From assembly GCA_019635715.1 (NCBI GenBank), contig JAHBYY010000018.1, forward strand, positions 1 to 59,466: a stretch of 59,466 nucleotides of DNA, read 5' to 3'. The notes beneath the pieces were generated by a model. It saw only the letters and a program-made list of their open reading frames with translations, was not told the DNA's origin and searched no databases. The stretch is from Rhizobiaceae bacterium (GTDB lineage Bacteria > Pseudomonadota > Alphaproteobacteria > Rhizobiales > Rhizobiaceae). A program made the translations under genes and the position numbers. This document shows positions 28,527 to 37,571 of this stretch, one piece after another; within the stretch, counting starts at the first letter, position 1, and every line of letters begins with the position of its first letter.

Positions 28527-30035
28527 ATGCCGATCCCGACACCGACCGCCGAAGACATTCGCAAGGTTTCTGAGGCGCTCGGGCTCGGATTGTCGGCGGC
28601 CGACATCGACACCTACGCCGGCTTCGTTGCCGGCATGGCGGACTCCTATCGCCGCCTCGACGAGATGCAGGCGCCCACCCCGGTCAAGCCGCAGCGCGGC
28701 AAGGTCGGCCGGGCACCCCGCGCCGAGGAGAACCCCTGGAACGCCTGGGCCTGGCTCGGCCCCGTCGAGCCGACCGGCAGGGGCCTGCTCGACGGGTTTC
28801 AGATCGGCGTGAAGGATGCGATCTGCGTCGCGGGCATGCCGGCCCGCAACGGCTCTCGGCTGTTGGCCGACTTCGTACCCGAAATCGACGCGACGGTCGT
28901 GACGCGCGTCCTCGCAGCCGGCGGCACCATCAAGGGCAAGACCGCGTGCGAGAACCTCAGCTTTTCCGGAAGCAGCCATACGAGCGATCCGCCGGTGCTC
29001 AACCCGCACAGGCCGACCCATTCGGCCGGCGGCTCGTCGAGCGGCAGCGGGGCTGCGATCGCGGCCGGCGACATCGCGATGGCGCTTGGCTGCGACCAGG
29101 GCGGATCGGTGCGGATTCCCGCGAGCTGGTGCGGGATCGTCGGCCTCAAGCCGACCCACGGTCTCGTTCCCTATACGGGCGCCTATGCGATGGACGCCAC
29201 CATCGACTATTGCGGGCCGATGGGCGCACGCGTCGAGGATGTGGCGCGCCTGCTGACCGTGATCGCGGGGCCCGACGGGCTGGACGCCCGACAGATCAAG
29301 CCCGTGCCGGTGCCGTCGGGCGTCAACTATCTCGATCGGCTGACGGATGGACGCAGGCCCAAGCGCATCGGCGTCGTGCGTGAAGGGTTCGGCCGTCCCG
29401 ATAGCGAGGCTGAAACCGACCGCATCGTGCGCGAGGCCTTGAAGCGCTTCGCGGCAGCCGGCGTCGAGGTCGAGGAGATTTCCGTGCCGGAACACCTGCA
29501 GTGTTTCGACGTCTGGAGCGCCATCGTGGTCGGCGGCACATCCGAGCTGATGTTCAAGCAGGACGGGCTGGGCGGTTTTGGCGAAGGCTACGCCGATCCC
29601 GGCATGATGGCGGCCTTCGCGGCGTGGCGCCGGCGGCCCGATGCGATCACCGTGACCGCGATGCCCGCACTGCTCATGGGTGCCTTCATGCAGTCCAGCT
29701 ATCAGGGCCGCCACTATGCCAAGGCACAGACCCTGCTCAGGCGCATGCGCGACGGTTTCGATGCGGCGCTCGGCCGGTTCGATGCGTTGGCGATGCCGAC
29801 CATTCCGTTTCGGGCGCTGCCGCATCCGGGGCCGGACGCGAGCCTGTCGGACCGCGTCGCGCTCGGGCTGCCGATGGTCGGCAACACGGCACCCTACAAT
29901 GCCAGCGGCCATCCGGCCATCTCGCTGCCCTGCGGGATGCACGACGGGCTTCCCGTGGGGCTGATGCTGATCGGCCGGCATTTTGGTGACGCCGATCTCC
30001 TGGCCACCGCAGCCTTCTTCGAAAAGACAGCGTGA
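28527..30035 (+). CDS. Amidase (amidase-signature family)
   Basis: The 502-residue hydrolase contains the Ser-cisSer-Lys triad segments: Lys in QIGVKDAICV, GGSSSGSGAAIAAG (cis-Ser) and CDQGGSVRIPASWCG (nucleophile Ser). An extra N-terminal helical domain (~60-90 residues, TAEDIRKVSEALGLGL) is typical of larger aliphatic or nitrile-derived amide hydrolases. It releases ammonia from a carboxamide. It lies 31 nt after the flavoprotein in the same operon. The substrate is unknown but the neighbouring amide-type importer suggests an imported amide. Confidence 0.92.
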   Translation: MPIPTPTAEDIRKVSEALGLGLSAADIDTYAGFVAGMADSYRRLDEMQAPTPVKPQRGKVGRAPRAEENPWNAWAWLGPVEPTGRGLLDGFQIGVKDAICVAGMPARNGSRLLADFVPEIDATVVTRVLAAGGTIKGKTACENLSFSGSSHTSDPPVLNPHRPTHSAGGSSSGSGAAIAAGDIAMALGCDQGGSVRIPASWCGIVGLKPTHGLVPYTGAYAMDATIDYCGPMGARVEDVARLLTVIAGPDGLDARQIKPVPVPSGVNYLDRLTDGRRPKRIGVVREGFGRPDSEAETDRIVREALKRFAAAGVEVEEISVPEHLQCFDVWSAIVVGGTSELMFKQDGLGGFGEGYADPGMMAAFAAWRRRPDAITVTAMPALLMGAFMQSSYQGRHYAKAQTLLRRMRDGFDAALGRFDALAMPTIPFRALPHPGPDASLSDRVALGLPMVGNTAPYNASGHPAISLPCGMHDGLPVGLMLIGRHFGDADLLATAAFFEKTA

Positions 30036-30250
30036 GGACGAGGGTCTTTGGAAACAATGGACCGGAGCGCGGCATGAGGCGAAATCGTCCGGTTCCGCGA
30101 CGCCGAAACGGGGATTTCGGCCGTATCCCTTCGCGGCGCCTCGCATTTCGCGCCCGGCTTCGTTGGGCCTCGCTCATGTTGCCCCACACCATGTCGGTCG
30201 GTCCGCTTGCCCGGACACGCAATCCGACACGCGCCGCGCCGAATCAAAAA

Positions 30251-30260
30251 CTGTCCACAG
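30251..30260 (+). promoter_or_regulatory. Weak GntR/FCD operator candidate (CTGTCCACAG)
   Basis: This CTGT-CC-ACAG palindrome has the same arms as the island operator but a different centre and no ATNACA tail. It lies 10 nt before the ATG of the second amidase, overlapping the ribosome-site region. It could give separate control of that gene; low confidence. Confidence 0.3.
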
Positions 30261-30270
30261 GATTCAGGAG

Positions 30271-31662
30271 ATGAGCGAACTCACCGAGATCGGCGGCGTT
30301 GCCGCGGGCAGGCTGATCGCGCAAGGCAGGCTGTCGCCGGTGGAACTCACCAGCGCCTACCTGGCCCGGATCGAGGCTCTCGAGCCCAAGCTTCACGCCT
30401 TTGCCCATGTCATGGCGGACCAAGCCATGGCGCAGGCGCGTACCTGCGAGGCAGAGATCGCCGCCGGCCTGCGCAAAGGACCGCTGCACGGTGTGCCGGT
30501 GGCGGTGAAGGATCTCTGCGAGACTGCCGACGCGCCGACCGCAGCCGGCTTTCCCATGTTCGCCGACCGGCGCGCCGGCCATGATGCGACGGTGGTTGAA
30601 CGCATTCGCGCCTCCGGCGCAGTGCTCATCGGCAAGACGCAATTGTCCGAAGGCGCGCTCGCCATCCATCATCCCGACGTGACGCTGCCCGTGAACCCGT
30701 GGCGAGCCGACCTGTGGACGGGGTCTTCCTCGTCCGGCTCCGGCGTCGCGGCCGCCGCGGAGCTTTGTGCAGCGGCGATCGGCTCGGATACGGGCGGATC
30801 GATCCGGTTCCCGGCGATCTGCAACGCGGTTGTCGGCATCAAGCCGACCTGGGGCAGGGTGAGCCGCCACGGCGTGTTCCCGCTGTCGTGGACGCTCGAC
30901 CATGTCGGCCCGCTGGCGCGCCGCGTCGAGGATGCCGCCGCCCTGCTGGGCATCGTGGCCGGCCGCGACGAAAGAGATCCGACCAGCCTTGCCGCCCCGG
31001 TGCCGGACTATCTCGACGATGGCGGCACCGGTCTTGCAGGCTTGCGGCTGGGTTTCGACGAAAGCTACGCGACGGACGGCGTGCTGCCCGAAACGGCGGC
31101 GATTCTGAAGCGCGCCATCGAGGTGCTGGGCGGACGGGGCACCGTCCTCAAGGCCGTGACGATGCCGCAGTCGGATGCCGCGCAGCGGGCCTGGACGCCG
31201 ATCTGTCTTTCGGAGGCGCTGTGCGTCCATCAAGACTTGAAGGGCGCCGATCCGGCCGGCTACTCGGATTCGTTCAAGCAGTTCCTTGCGGCCGGCGCCG
31301 CCGTCTCGGGCGCCGAGTATGCCCGTGCCAATCTCGCCCGGCGCCAGTTTGCCGGCAACCTCGACGCGCTGTTCGAGACCATCGATCTGATGGTCGTGCC
31401 GGTGACGCCGAACCCTGTGCCGACGGTGGACGAGTTCCATCGCATCTGCCCGGATCCCGAGGGGCTGGAGAGGCTCATCCGCTTCACCTGCATCTACGAC
31501 GTCTCCGGGCATCCGACGATCACCCTGCCGGCCGGGCTTTCCTCGGCCGGCGAGCCGCTCGCCTTTCAGCTCGTCGGTCCTCGCCTGTCGGAACATCTGC
31601 TGATCCGCGCAGGGCTGGCCTGGCAGGCCGATTTCGGATGGCGTGCGCGGCCGCCGCTCTGA
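30271..31662 (+). CDS. Amidase (amidase-signature family, GatA-like)
   Basis: The second amidase-signature enzyme is 463 residues. Lys in VPVAVKDLCET, the Gly/Ser-rich segment TGSSSSGSGVAAAAE and the nucleophile segment GSDTGGSIRFPAICN make a complete triad. It resembles GatA-like amidases, but no gatB/gatC is adjacent, so a catabolic amidase is more likely than tRNA amidation. ATG 30271 follows AGGATTCAGGAG; the longer frame from 29983 overlaps the previous gene. It follows the first amidase by 235 nt, and converges with the importer operon. Confidence 0.9.
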   Translation: MSELTEIGGVAAGRLIAQGRLSPVELTSAYLARIEALEPKLHAFAHVMADQAMAQARTCEAEIAAGLRKGPLHGVPVAVKDLCETADAPTAAGFPMFADRRAGHDATVVERIRASGAVLIGKTQLSEGALAIHHPDVTLPVNPWRADLWTGSSSSGSGVAAAAELCAAAIGSDTGGSIRFPAICNAVVGIKPTWGRVSRHGVFPLSWTLDHVGPLARRVEDAAALLGIVAGRDERDPTSLAAPVPDYLDDGGTGLAGLRLGFDESYATDGVLPETAAILKRAIEVLGGRGTVLKAVTMPQSDAAQRAWTPICLSEALCVHQDLKGADPAGYSDSFKQFLAAGAAVSGAEYARANLARRQFAGNLDALFETIDLMVVPVTPNPVPTVDEFHRICPDPEGLERLIRFTCIYDVSGHPTITLPAGLSSAGEPLAFQLVGPRLSEHLLIRAGLAWQADFGWRARPPL

Positions 31663-31768
31663 GCGCCGCCACGCTCTAATCCGAGCCCATGAGCCGTCGG
31701 CGCATGGCGGTCCCGACAGCGTTCCTCGTGCGCCGACCGAAGCCGCCAGAAGCTTGGATGGATATCCG

Positions 31769-32482
31769 TCAGCCGAAGCCGACGAACTCACGCACGACGG
31801 ACGGATCATCGAGCTGCTGCGGCGCGAGCCGGCCGGTGATCACACCACGCTGAAGGACCAGCACTTCGTCGGCCAGGGCGGCGATGAAATCGAGCTTCTG
31901 CTCGACAAGCAGCAGGGTGAGCCGACGCTTGCGGCGCAGCTCGTGCAGAACGGCGATGATCTCTTCCACGATCGACGGCTGGATGCCTTCGGTGGGCTCG
32001 TCCAGCATCAGCAGACGCGGATGCCCGACAAGGCTCCTCGCGATGGCGAGGATCTGCTGCTCGCCGCCCGAAAGGATCCCGCCGCGTCGCGACAAGAGCG
32101 GCTTCAGGCGCGGAAACTCCTCGAGCACGGCCTCGAACGAGTCCTGCGCGGCCTGTTTCTCGGACAGGCGCATGAGGCCCATCCGCAGGTTCTCCTCGAC
32201 CGAGAGGTTTGGGAAGATCTCGCGTCCCTGGGGCACGTAGCCCAATCCGATCGCGGCGCGCCTGTGAGGCGCCGCATTGCCGAGATCGGTGCCGGCGAAG
32301 GCGATCGTGCCGGCGCTGGGCCTGATCTGGCCCGCTATGGTCTTCATCAGCGTCGACTTGCCCATGCCGTTATGGCCGAGGATGCCGATGAAAGCGCCTT
32401 CGGGAATGGTCAGATCGATGCCCTGAAGGATGGTGACGCGACCGTAGCCCGCCTTCAGGCCTTTGACGTCAAGCAGGCTCAT
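31769..32482 (-). CDS. livF: Branched-chain-type ABC transporter ATPase (LivF)
   Basis: The 237-residue ATPase has Walker A GHNGMGKST, signature LSGGEQQILAIARS, Walker B LLMLDEPTEGIQ and the end REFVGFG, typical of LivF/UrtE. ATG 32482 overlaps the livG stop in ATGA. It is the last gene of the importer operon, with the substrate-binding protein suggesting amide or urea-type cargo rather than leucine. Confidence 0.93.
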   Translation of the reverse strand: MSLLDVKGLKAGYGRVTILQGIDLTIPEGAFIGILGHNGMGKSTLMKTIAGQIRPSAGTIAFAGTDLGNAAPHRRAAIGLGYVPQGREIFPNLSVEENLRMGLMRLSEKQAAQDSFEAVLEEFPRLKPLLSRRGGILSGGEQQILAIARSLVGHPRLLMLDEPTEGIQPSIVEEIIAVLHELRRKRRLTLLLVEQKLDFIAALADEVLVLQRGVITGRLAPQQLDDPSVVREFVGFG

Positions 32483-33213
32483 GACAGCAGGTTCCGCTTG
32501 CCGAGATAGATTTCGCCGACACGCGGATCGCGCATGATCGTCTCGGCGGTGCCGTCCGCGAAGATGCGGCCCTGATGAAACACGGTGACGCCCGTGGCGA
32601 TGGAGCGGATGAACTGCATGTCGTGCTCGACGACGATAAGAGCCGAGTCGCGATTGAGCTCCTGGATCAGGGCGGCCGTGTGCTCGACTTCGGCATGCGT
32701 CATCCCGGCGGTCGGCTCGTCGAGCAGGATCAGCGCCGGGCGGCTCGTCACCACCATGGCGAGTTCCACCCATTGACGCTGCCCGTGCGAAAGCCTGTCG
32801 AGCCGGTGGCCGCCGATGGCTTTCAGCGACAGCCGCTCGATCGCCTGATCACAGGCCTCGTCAATGGCACGGCCGCGATGGCGCGCGGTCGCTGCAAGGC
32901 GAAGGTTTTCGCGTACCGTCAGGCCGTCGAACACGTTGGGAACCTGGGTCTTGATGCCGACGCCCTGGCGCGCGATGGCGTGCGTCGGCGCCCGCGTCAC
33001 GTCGCGGCCCCGCAGAAGCACGGTGCCGCTGGTCGGCTGGTACTGTTTGGTCAGGCAGCGGAAGAACGTGCTCTTGCCGGCGCCGTTCGGGCCGATCAGG
33101 CAGCGCAGCTCGCCCTCTTCGAGGCGGAAGTCGACGTCCTCGACGGCCTTGACGCCGCCGAAGCGCATGCCGACGCCGCGGGTCTCCAGCAGGGGCGCTC
33201 CCCTCTCAGCCAT
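32479..33213 (-). CDS. livG: Branched-chain-type ABC transporter ATPase (LivG)
   Basis: A 244-residue LivG/UrtD-type ATPase with GPNGAGKST, signature LSHGQRQWVELAM, Walker B LILLDEPTAGMTHAEV and the H-loop EHDMQFIRSIA. The LSHGQ signature and TKQYQPTSG are typical of UrtD/short-chain amide importers. ATG 33213 overlaps livM by 8 nt; the longer frame upstream is its shadow. Confidence 0.93.
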   Translation of the reverse strand: MAERGAPLLETRGVGMRFGGVKAVEDVDFRLEEGELRCLIGPNGAGKSTFFRCLTKQYQPTSGTVLLRGRDVTRAPTHAIARQGVGIKTQVPNVFDGLTVRENLRLAATARHRGRAIDEACDQAIERLSLKAIGGHRLDRLSHGQRQWVELAMVVTSRPALILLDEPTAGMTHAEVEHTAALIQELNRDSALIVVEHDMQFIRSIATGVTVFHQGRIFADGTAETIMRDPRVGEIYLGKRNLLS

Positions 33214-34246
33214 GCGACGACGCCTCCCGCGACGCGTTGGCCCCGGCATCCGGATCCCGAGCCGGCCGGCGGTCGGTCCAGAACTTGCGCAGGGTCGGGA
33301 TGATGCCCTGCGGGACCAGGAGCACGAAGACGGTGAAGACGAGACCAAGGATCAGATTGATGTCGATCGTCTTCTGGGTGCCGAGTTCGAGCGAGAGCGT
33401 GCTCAGGATGAAGGCACCCAGGATCGGGCCGATCAGCGTACCGAGGCCGCCGATCATGACCCAGATGATCGGCTGGGCGCTGAAGCCGAGGCCGAAGACG
33501 TGCGGATCGATGAAGGCGTTCCAGTTGGCGAACATGACGCCGCCCAGGCCGGCGATGGCCGCGGCGATCACGAAGGCGACGAGTTTGTAGAAGCGCGTGT
33601 CGAAGCCGAGCAGTTCCATTCGCAGTTCGTTCTCCCGCATGCCGACCACGATCTTGCCAAGACGCGCCGCGAGAAGGACGCGCAGCCCGATGTAGACGGC
33701 CAGCGCGGTCAGCCCGGCGATGACGAACATCTCCTCCGGTCCCGCGAAAAGGTCCGGGCGGCCGGGCACGTTCAGTGGCGGGATGGCCGGAATGCCGTTG
33801 TAGCCACCCAGCATCGCATTGCCGATCATGTAGGACGGCTTGGCCGTCTGCCCCATGAATTTGTAGAGGATCAGCGTCACCACCAGCGTGATGACGGCGA
33901 CATAGATGCTCGACAGTCGCGCGTAGAAGACGAAGTAGCCGAGAACCAGCGCAAACAGCGCCGGCAGGAGAACGCCGATCAGTATCGCCGGCGTGCTGTC
34001 CCCGAAATTGATGGCCGCCGCCGCGTAGGCATAGCCGCCCAGGCCGAAGAAGGCGGCCTGCCCGAAACTGAAAATGCCCGCATAGCCCCAGACAAAGCCG
34101 AGGCTCAGCGCCAGGATGGCGAAGGCGAAGTTCAGCGTGATCTGCAGGATCGTGTCGTAGCCGATGAACGACGGCAACGCGACGATGACGGCCGCTCCGG
34201 CCAGCGCTATGGCGCCGAGCTGAATGGCGAGCGGTACGCGTGCCAT
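33206..34246 (-). CDS. livM: Branched-chain-type ABC transporter permease (LivM)
   Basis: The 346-residue permease has eight to ten predicted helices and the family segment FVWGYAGIFSFGQAAFFGLGGYAYA plus the cytoplasmic loop GMRENELRMELLGFDTRFYKLVAFV. It pairs with LivH to form the channel. Its ATG is adjacent to the livH stop, so translation is coupled. Confidence 0.93.
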   Translation of the reverse strand: MARVPLAIQLGAIALAGAAVIVALPSFIGYDTILQITLNFAFAILALSLGFVWGYAGIFSFGQAAFFGLGGYAYAAAAINFGDSTPAILIGVLLPALFALVLGYFVFYARLSSIYVAVITLVVTLILYKFMGQTAKPSYMIGNAMLGGYNGIPAIPPLNVPGRPDLFAGPEEMFVIAGLTALAVYIGLRVLLAARLGKIVVGMRENELRMELLGFDTRFYKLVAFVIAAAIAGLGGVMFANWNAFIDPHVFGLGFSAQPIIWVMIGGLGTLIGPILGAFILSTLSLELGTQKTIDINLILGLVFTVFVLLVPQGIIPTLRKFWTDRRPARDPDAGANASREASSHG

Positions 34247-35103
34247 CAGACGGCTCTCCGCGAGAAGAGGCTGGAGAGGCCCGAAGGCAGGATGCGCAGC
34301 ATCAGAAGTGCACCGAGAAGGAGCGCCACCTCGCCGAATTCCGGCGTCAGCAAAATGGTCGTGGTCTGGTTTATGAGCCCGAAGAGGACGGCGGCGCTCG
34401 CGGTTCCGGCAAAGATCGCATCGCCGCCGCAGATGACGGTGATGAAGGCCTTGCCGATATAGGCGGCGCCCATCGTCGGGAGAACTCCAGTCAGCGGCGC
34501 CATGATGGCGCCGGCGAGCCCGGTCAGCGCGGCGCCGACCGCAAAGGTGGCGGTGTAGACGTAGCCCGGATTGATGCCCATCACCCCGACCTGGCGGGGA
34601 TTGTCCATGGTGGCCCGCGCGATCAGGCCGACACGTGTATGCCTCAGCACCGCATAGATCGCCACGAAGAGCGCGATGGTTACGCCGATGATGAGGAATT
34701 TGTAGGAACTGTCACGGATGCCGCCGATCTCGAAGGATCCGAGCGGCGTCGACAGGCCGCGCGTGACGTTTCCGAAGACCATCGTCACAAGGCCTGTGAT
34801 GAACAGGCTGAGGCCCCAGGTGGCCAGCAGCGTGTCCATCATGCGGCCGTAGAGGTGGCGGATGACGAGCCGCTCAATCAGGATGCCGATCAGCCCCACG
34901 ACGACGGGCGCGACCACGAACATCGCGATCCAGATGTTGACGCCATAGGCGTTGGCGAATTGAACGCTGTAGGCGCCGAGCATCAGAAGCTCGCCATGGG
35001 CGAAGTTCATGACCCGCATCATGCCGAAGATGACCGCCAGACCAAGGCTGATCAGCGCCAGGCTCGCCATGGTGTTCAGAATCTGGATCGCCGCAATAGC
35101 CAT
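34246..35103 (-). CDS. livH: Branched-chain-type ABC transporter permease (LivH)
   Basis: The 285-residue permease has eight predicted helices, SLGLAVIFGMMRVMNFAHGE (the LivH/UrtB signature) and ATMDNPRQVGVMGINPGYVY in the cytoplasmic loop. It lies 101 nt after the binding-protein gene and overlaps the livM start. The AIL/GxxR features fit urea/amide-type importers. Confidence 0.93.
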   Translation of the reverse strand: MAIAAIQILNTMASLALISLGLAVIFGMMRVMNFAHGELLMLGAYSVQFANAYGVNIWIAMFVVAPVVVGLIGILIERLVIRHLYGRMMDTLLATWGLSLFITGLVTMVFGNVTRGLSTPLGSFEIGGIRDSSYKFLIIGVTIALFVAIYAVLRHTRVGLIARATMDNPRQVGVMGINPGYVYTATFAVGAALTGLAGAIMAPLTGVLPTMGAAYIGKAFITVICGGDAIFAGTASAAVLFGLINQTTTILLTPEFGEVALLLGALLMLRILPSGLSSLFSRRAV

Positions 35104-35204
35104 GCCGTCGGGGCCTCATGCAGGAAAGCTTCGGGGCGCCGGATGCTCCCGGCGTCCCATCAGGTCGCAAGAACGGCGACCGCGCAAGGGCGCGGCCCGT
35201 CCGC

Positions 35205-36437
35205 TCAGGGCTGGTACTGGATCGACTGGTCGGGATCGGCGATCAGGTCGCAGACGGCCGACGTGTCGAGCGGCGGCACATCCGTGTTCTGGCCGATGAT
35301 GACGAACTCCCCGTTCTTCACCTCGGCCATCACCGTCGACATCACCGCATGGTGGGTCTTGGCGTCCACGGTCATCTTGCCGCCGGGGCCGTCGAACGAG
35401 ATCCCCGTTTCGAGCGCCGCGATGAGCTTGTCGCGGTCGAGGTCGCCGACCTTCTCGACCGCCTGCTTCCAGATGTTGACGGCATTGTAGGAGCAGACGG
35501 CGAGCGTGCCGATCTCCGGATGGTCGGCGCCGAACTTTGCCGCCCACTTGTCGAGGAACGCCTTGTTCTCGGGCGAGTCGATCGTCTGATAGTAGTGGTA
35601 GGAGGTGGTCAGCCCCTCGATCTCCTGCGGCTGCAGAAGGTTCTTCTCCCACGGACCGAAGACCGTGCAGTGGAGCGGGATCTTGCCCAGCATGCCGGCC
35701 GCCGGCCACTGGCGGTAGAAGCCGATGTGGTTGCCGCCGACGAGCCCCGAAACGACCAGATCCGGCTTCGCGTCCTGGATCTTGGTGATCGTGGCCGAGA
35801 AGTCGGTCACGTCGAGCGGGAAGAACTCCTTGGCGACGAGCTCGGCGCCGTTTTCGGCCGCAAGCTTCTCCAGCCATGTCGAGCAGATGTAGCCGTAATT
35901 GTAGTCGGCCCACATCGTGTAGATCTTCTTGACGTTCTTTTCCTTGATCAGTTGCTTGATCGCCGGGCCGATCATCTGCGCCGGCGTCTCCGCCATGACG
36001 AAGGCGTTCTTGTCGCAGACGCCGCCTTCGTAGAACGTGTCATAGAAGTAGAGGGTCTTGGAGCGGGCGAAGATCGGCCGGATGACCTCGCGCGAGGCAC
36101 TGCTGACGCCGCCGAACACGACCGAGGCCTTGTTGGACGACACCAGGCGCTGCGCGAACTGCGCGTAGTTCTGCATGTTGGAGCCGGTGTCGAAGGCGTT
36201 GAGGTTCAGTTGGCGCCCGAGAACGCCGCCGGCCGCGTTGATCTCCTCGACGGCGAGCTTGACCGCGTCGTCCATCTCCTTGCCGTAGATGCTATGGCTG
36301 CCGGAGCTGTCGTGCAGCGCACCGATTTCGATGGCGTCCGCCGCGCCGGCGCGGCGCGTCAGGATTGCCGGTGCCGCCAGAACCAAGGCCGTGCCGCTGG
36401 CTGCCCGCAGCAAAGTGCGTCGATTGATCGATTCCAT
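35205..36437 (-). CDS. ABC transporter substrate-binding protein, amide/urea type (Peripla_BP_6)
   Basis: The 410-residue protein carries a twin-arginine-like leader (NRRTLLRAASG, then a hydrophobic run to about residue 35). The mature part begins ADAIEIGALHDSSGSHSIYG and contains AVEEINAAGGVLGRQL and YTMWADYNYGYICSTWLEKL, as in UrtA/FmdD/AmiC binding proteins for urea or short-chain amides. ATG 36437 follows AGGGGAAC. With two amidases in the island, import of an amide is likely. An exact copy of the island operator lies 106 nt upstream. The family is firm; the ligand is inferred. Confidence 0.9.
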   Translation of the reverse strand: MESINRRTLLRAASGTALVLAAPAILTRRAGAADAIEIGALHDSSGSHSIYGKEMDDAVKLAVEEINAAGGVLGRQLNLNAFDTGSNMQNYAQFAQRLVSSNKASVVFGGVSSASREVIRPIFARSKTLYFYDTFYEGGVCDKNAFVMAETPAQMIGPAIKQLIKEKNVKKIYTMWADYNYGYICSTWLEKLAAENGAELVAKEFFPLDVTDFSATITKIQDAKPDLVVSGLVGGNHIGFYRQWPAAGMLGKIPLHCTVFGPWEKNLLQPQEIEGLTTSYHYYQTIDSPENKAFLDKWAAKFGADHPEIGTLAVCSYNAVNIWKQAVEKVGDLDRDKLIAALETGISFDGPGGKMTVDAKTHHAVMSTVMAEVKNGEFVIIGQNTDVPPLDTSAVCDLIADPDQSIQYQP

Positions 36438-36738
36438 TGAAGTTCCCCTGTGCAAATGGACGCGACCTGCGCGTCCGGCCCAACGACGATTCCGGGAGGT
36501 CTTCAGCCTCCTCCAAGCACGCAGGCACTGTGAAACGAAAACTGTTATCTGTCAACAGATGGCAATTTGCGCGCGATCGTGTCGATGCAGTGCCGGACGG
36601 GCGGGACGCGGCTGGCATGGAGTGGCGCGGCCGCCGGCGCGGCGGCTCGTCACGTGCATGCCGCGCCTGACCAAAGGCCAGCGCCAATGGGCTCGGGAGG
36701 CAATGGAAGTAGCTGGATGATGAGGTGCGGCTGCGCTT
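36438..36738. other. Gene-free promoter region of the importer operon
   Basis: It contains the 16-nt operator (36543-36558) and otherwise nothing recognised. A 143-codon plus-strand frame overlaps it but lacks family resemblance and is treated as a shadow. Confidence 0.7.
36543..36558 (-). promoter_or_regulatory. GntR/FCD operator copy 2 (CTGTTGACAGATAACA)
   Basis: Read on the minus strand this is CTGTTGACAGATAACA, identical to the other two copies except at the variable position. It lies 106 nt upstream of the binding-protein gene and in the same orientation as the importer operon; it is also downstream of the regulator gene. Confidence 0.78.
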
Positions 36739-37443
36739 TCAGGGAAACGCTTTTCGCACACGTGCAGGCGTGGGTTCTTCATCATCGGCCATGTGATCGA
36801 CGACATTCTGCCGCGAGCGGCTGATGTGAGCGCGCATATGCTGCTCCGCTTCGTCGGGATCGCGCCTCTGGATCGCCGTCAGGATGGCCCTGTGCTCGAC
36901 CAATGCCGCGTGGGGCCGGCCGGGCACGGCGCTCATGCGGTGCCGATAGAGCCTCAGGATCGAGTAGAGCGGCCCGCTGACGAAGCTGCTCAGCCGCGAA
37001 TTGTGGCTGGCCTTTGCGATCTGCAGGTGAAAATCGGTGTCGCCGCTGCCCTGAAAGTAGCCCTTGCCGGCGCTGATGTCCGGGTCGTTCTCGTGGCCAT
37101 GCAGCAGTTCGGCGATCTGGGCGATTTCAGCATCCGTCGCGTTCATCGCCGCATGGCGCGCCGCCATGCCTTCGACCGCTTCGCGGAAGACGAGAAGATC
37201 GATGAGCTCCGACTTGCGCAGCGAGGTGACCCGCGGGCCCTGGTTGGCAAAGCGGGTGACGAGGCCGAGCCCCTCGAGCCGCCCGATGGCCTCGCGCAGG
37301 GGGCCGCGGCTGATGCCGAGCTGACGGGCGAGGTCCGCCTCGCTCATCTTCTGCCCGGGCTCGATTGCGCCGGAAAGGATGGCCCTTTCGAGACGCTCAA
37401 AGGCCATCTGCGCAAGGTTCTCGGAAACGAGCGGTGTCAGCAC
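36739..37443 (-). CDS. GntR-family regulator, FadR/FCD subgroup
   Basis: The 234-residue protein has an N-terminal winged helix (residues ~10-75; AFERLERAILSGAIEPGQKM, then SEADLARQLGISRGPLREAIGRLEGLG) and an all-helical FCD ligand domain with FREAVEGMAARHAA, DTDFHLQIAKASHN and EHRAILTAIQRRDPDEAEQHM. The D/H residues match the metal-dependent FCD pocket for small acids. GTG 37443 has GGGGAGAG upstream and is preferred to ATG 37506, which lacks a ribosome site. It sits between the lyase/isomerase pair and the importer, and is the likely reader of the CTGTTGACAG sites. Acid ligand inferred. Confidence 0.9.
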   Translation of the reverse strand: MLTPLVSENLAQMAFERLERAILSGAIEPGQKMSEADLARQLGISRGPLREAIGRLEGLGLVTRFANQGPRVTSLRKSELIDLLVFREAVEGMAARHAAMNATDAEIAQIAELLHGHENDPDISAGKGYFQGSGDTDFHLQIAKASHNSRLSSFVSGPLYSILRLYRHRMSAVPGRPHAALVEHRAILTAIQRRDPDEAEQHMRAHISRSRQNVVDHMADDEEPTPARVRKAFP

Positions 37444-37571
37444 CAGGATCTCTCCCCAAACTTCGCCGGGCAAGATACCCGACGCCCGACGACTTCCCAA
37501 GACCATGCTCTGATGATTGTCGGCTCGAATGCCGCGAGCCTGGCCGACTTTGGATGATCCAGGGAATCCAA

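Noticed and set aside
30271-31662. GatA subunit of the tRNA amidotransferase
   Set aside because: gatB and gatC are not adjacent, and the gene lies in a catabolic island with an amide importer.
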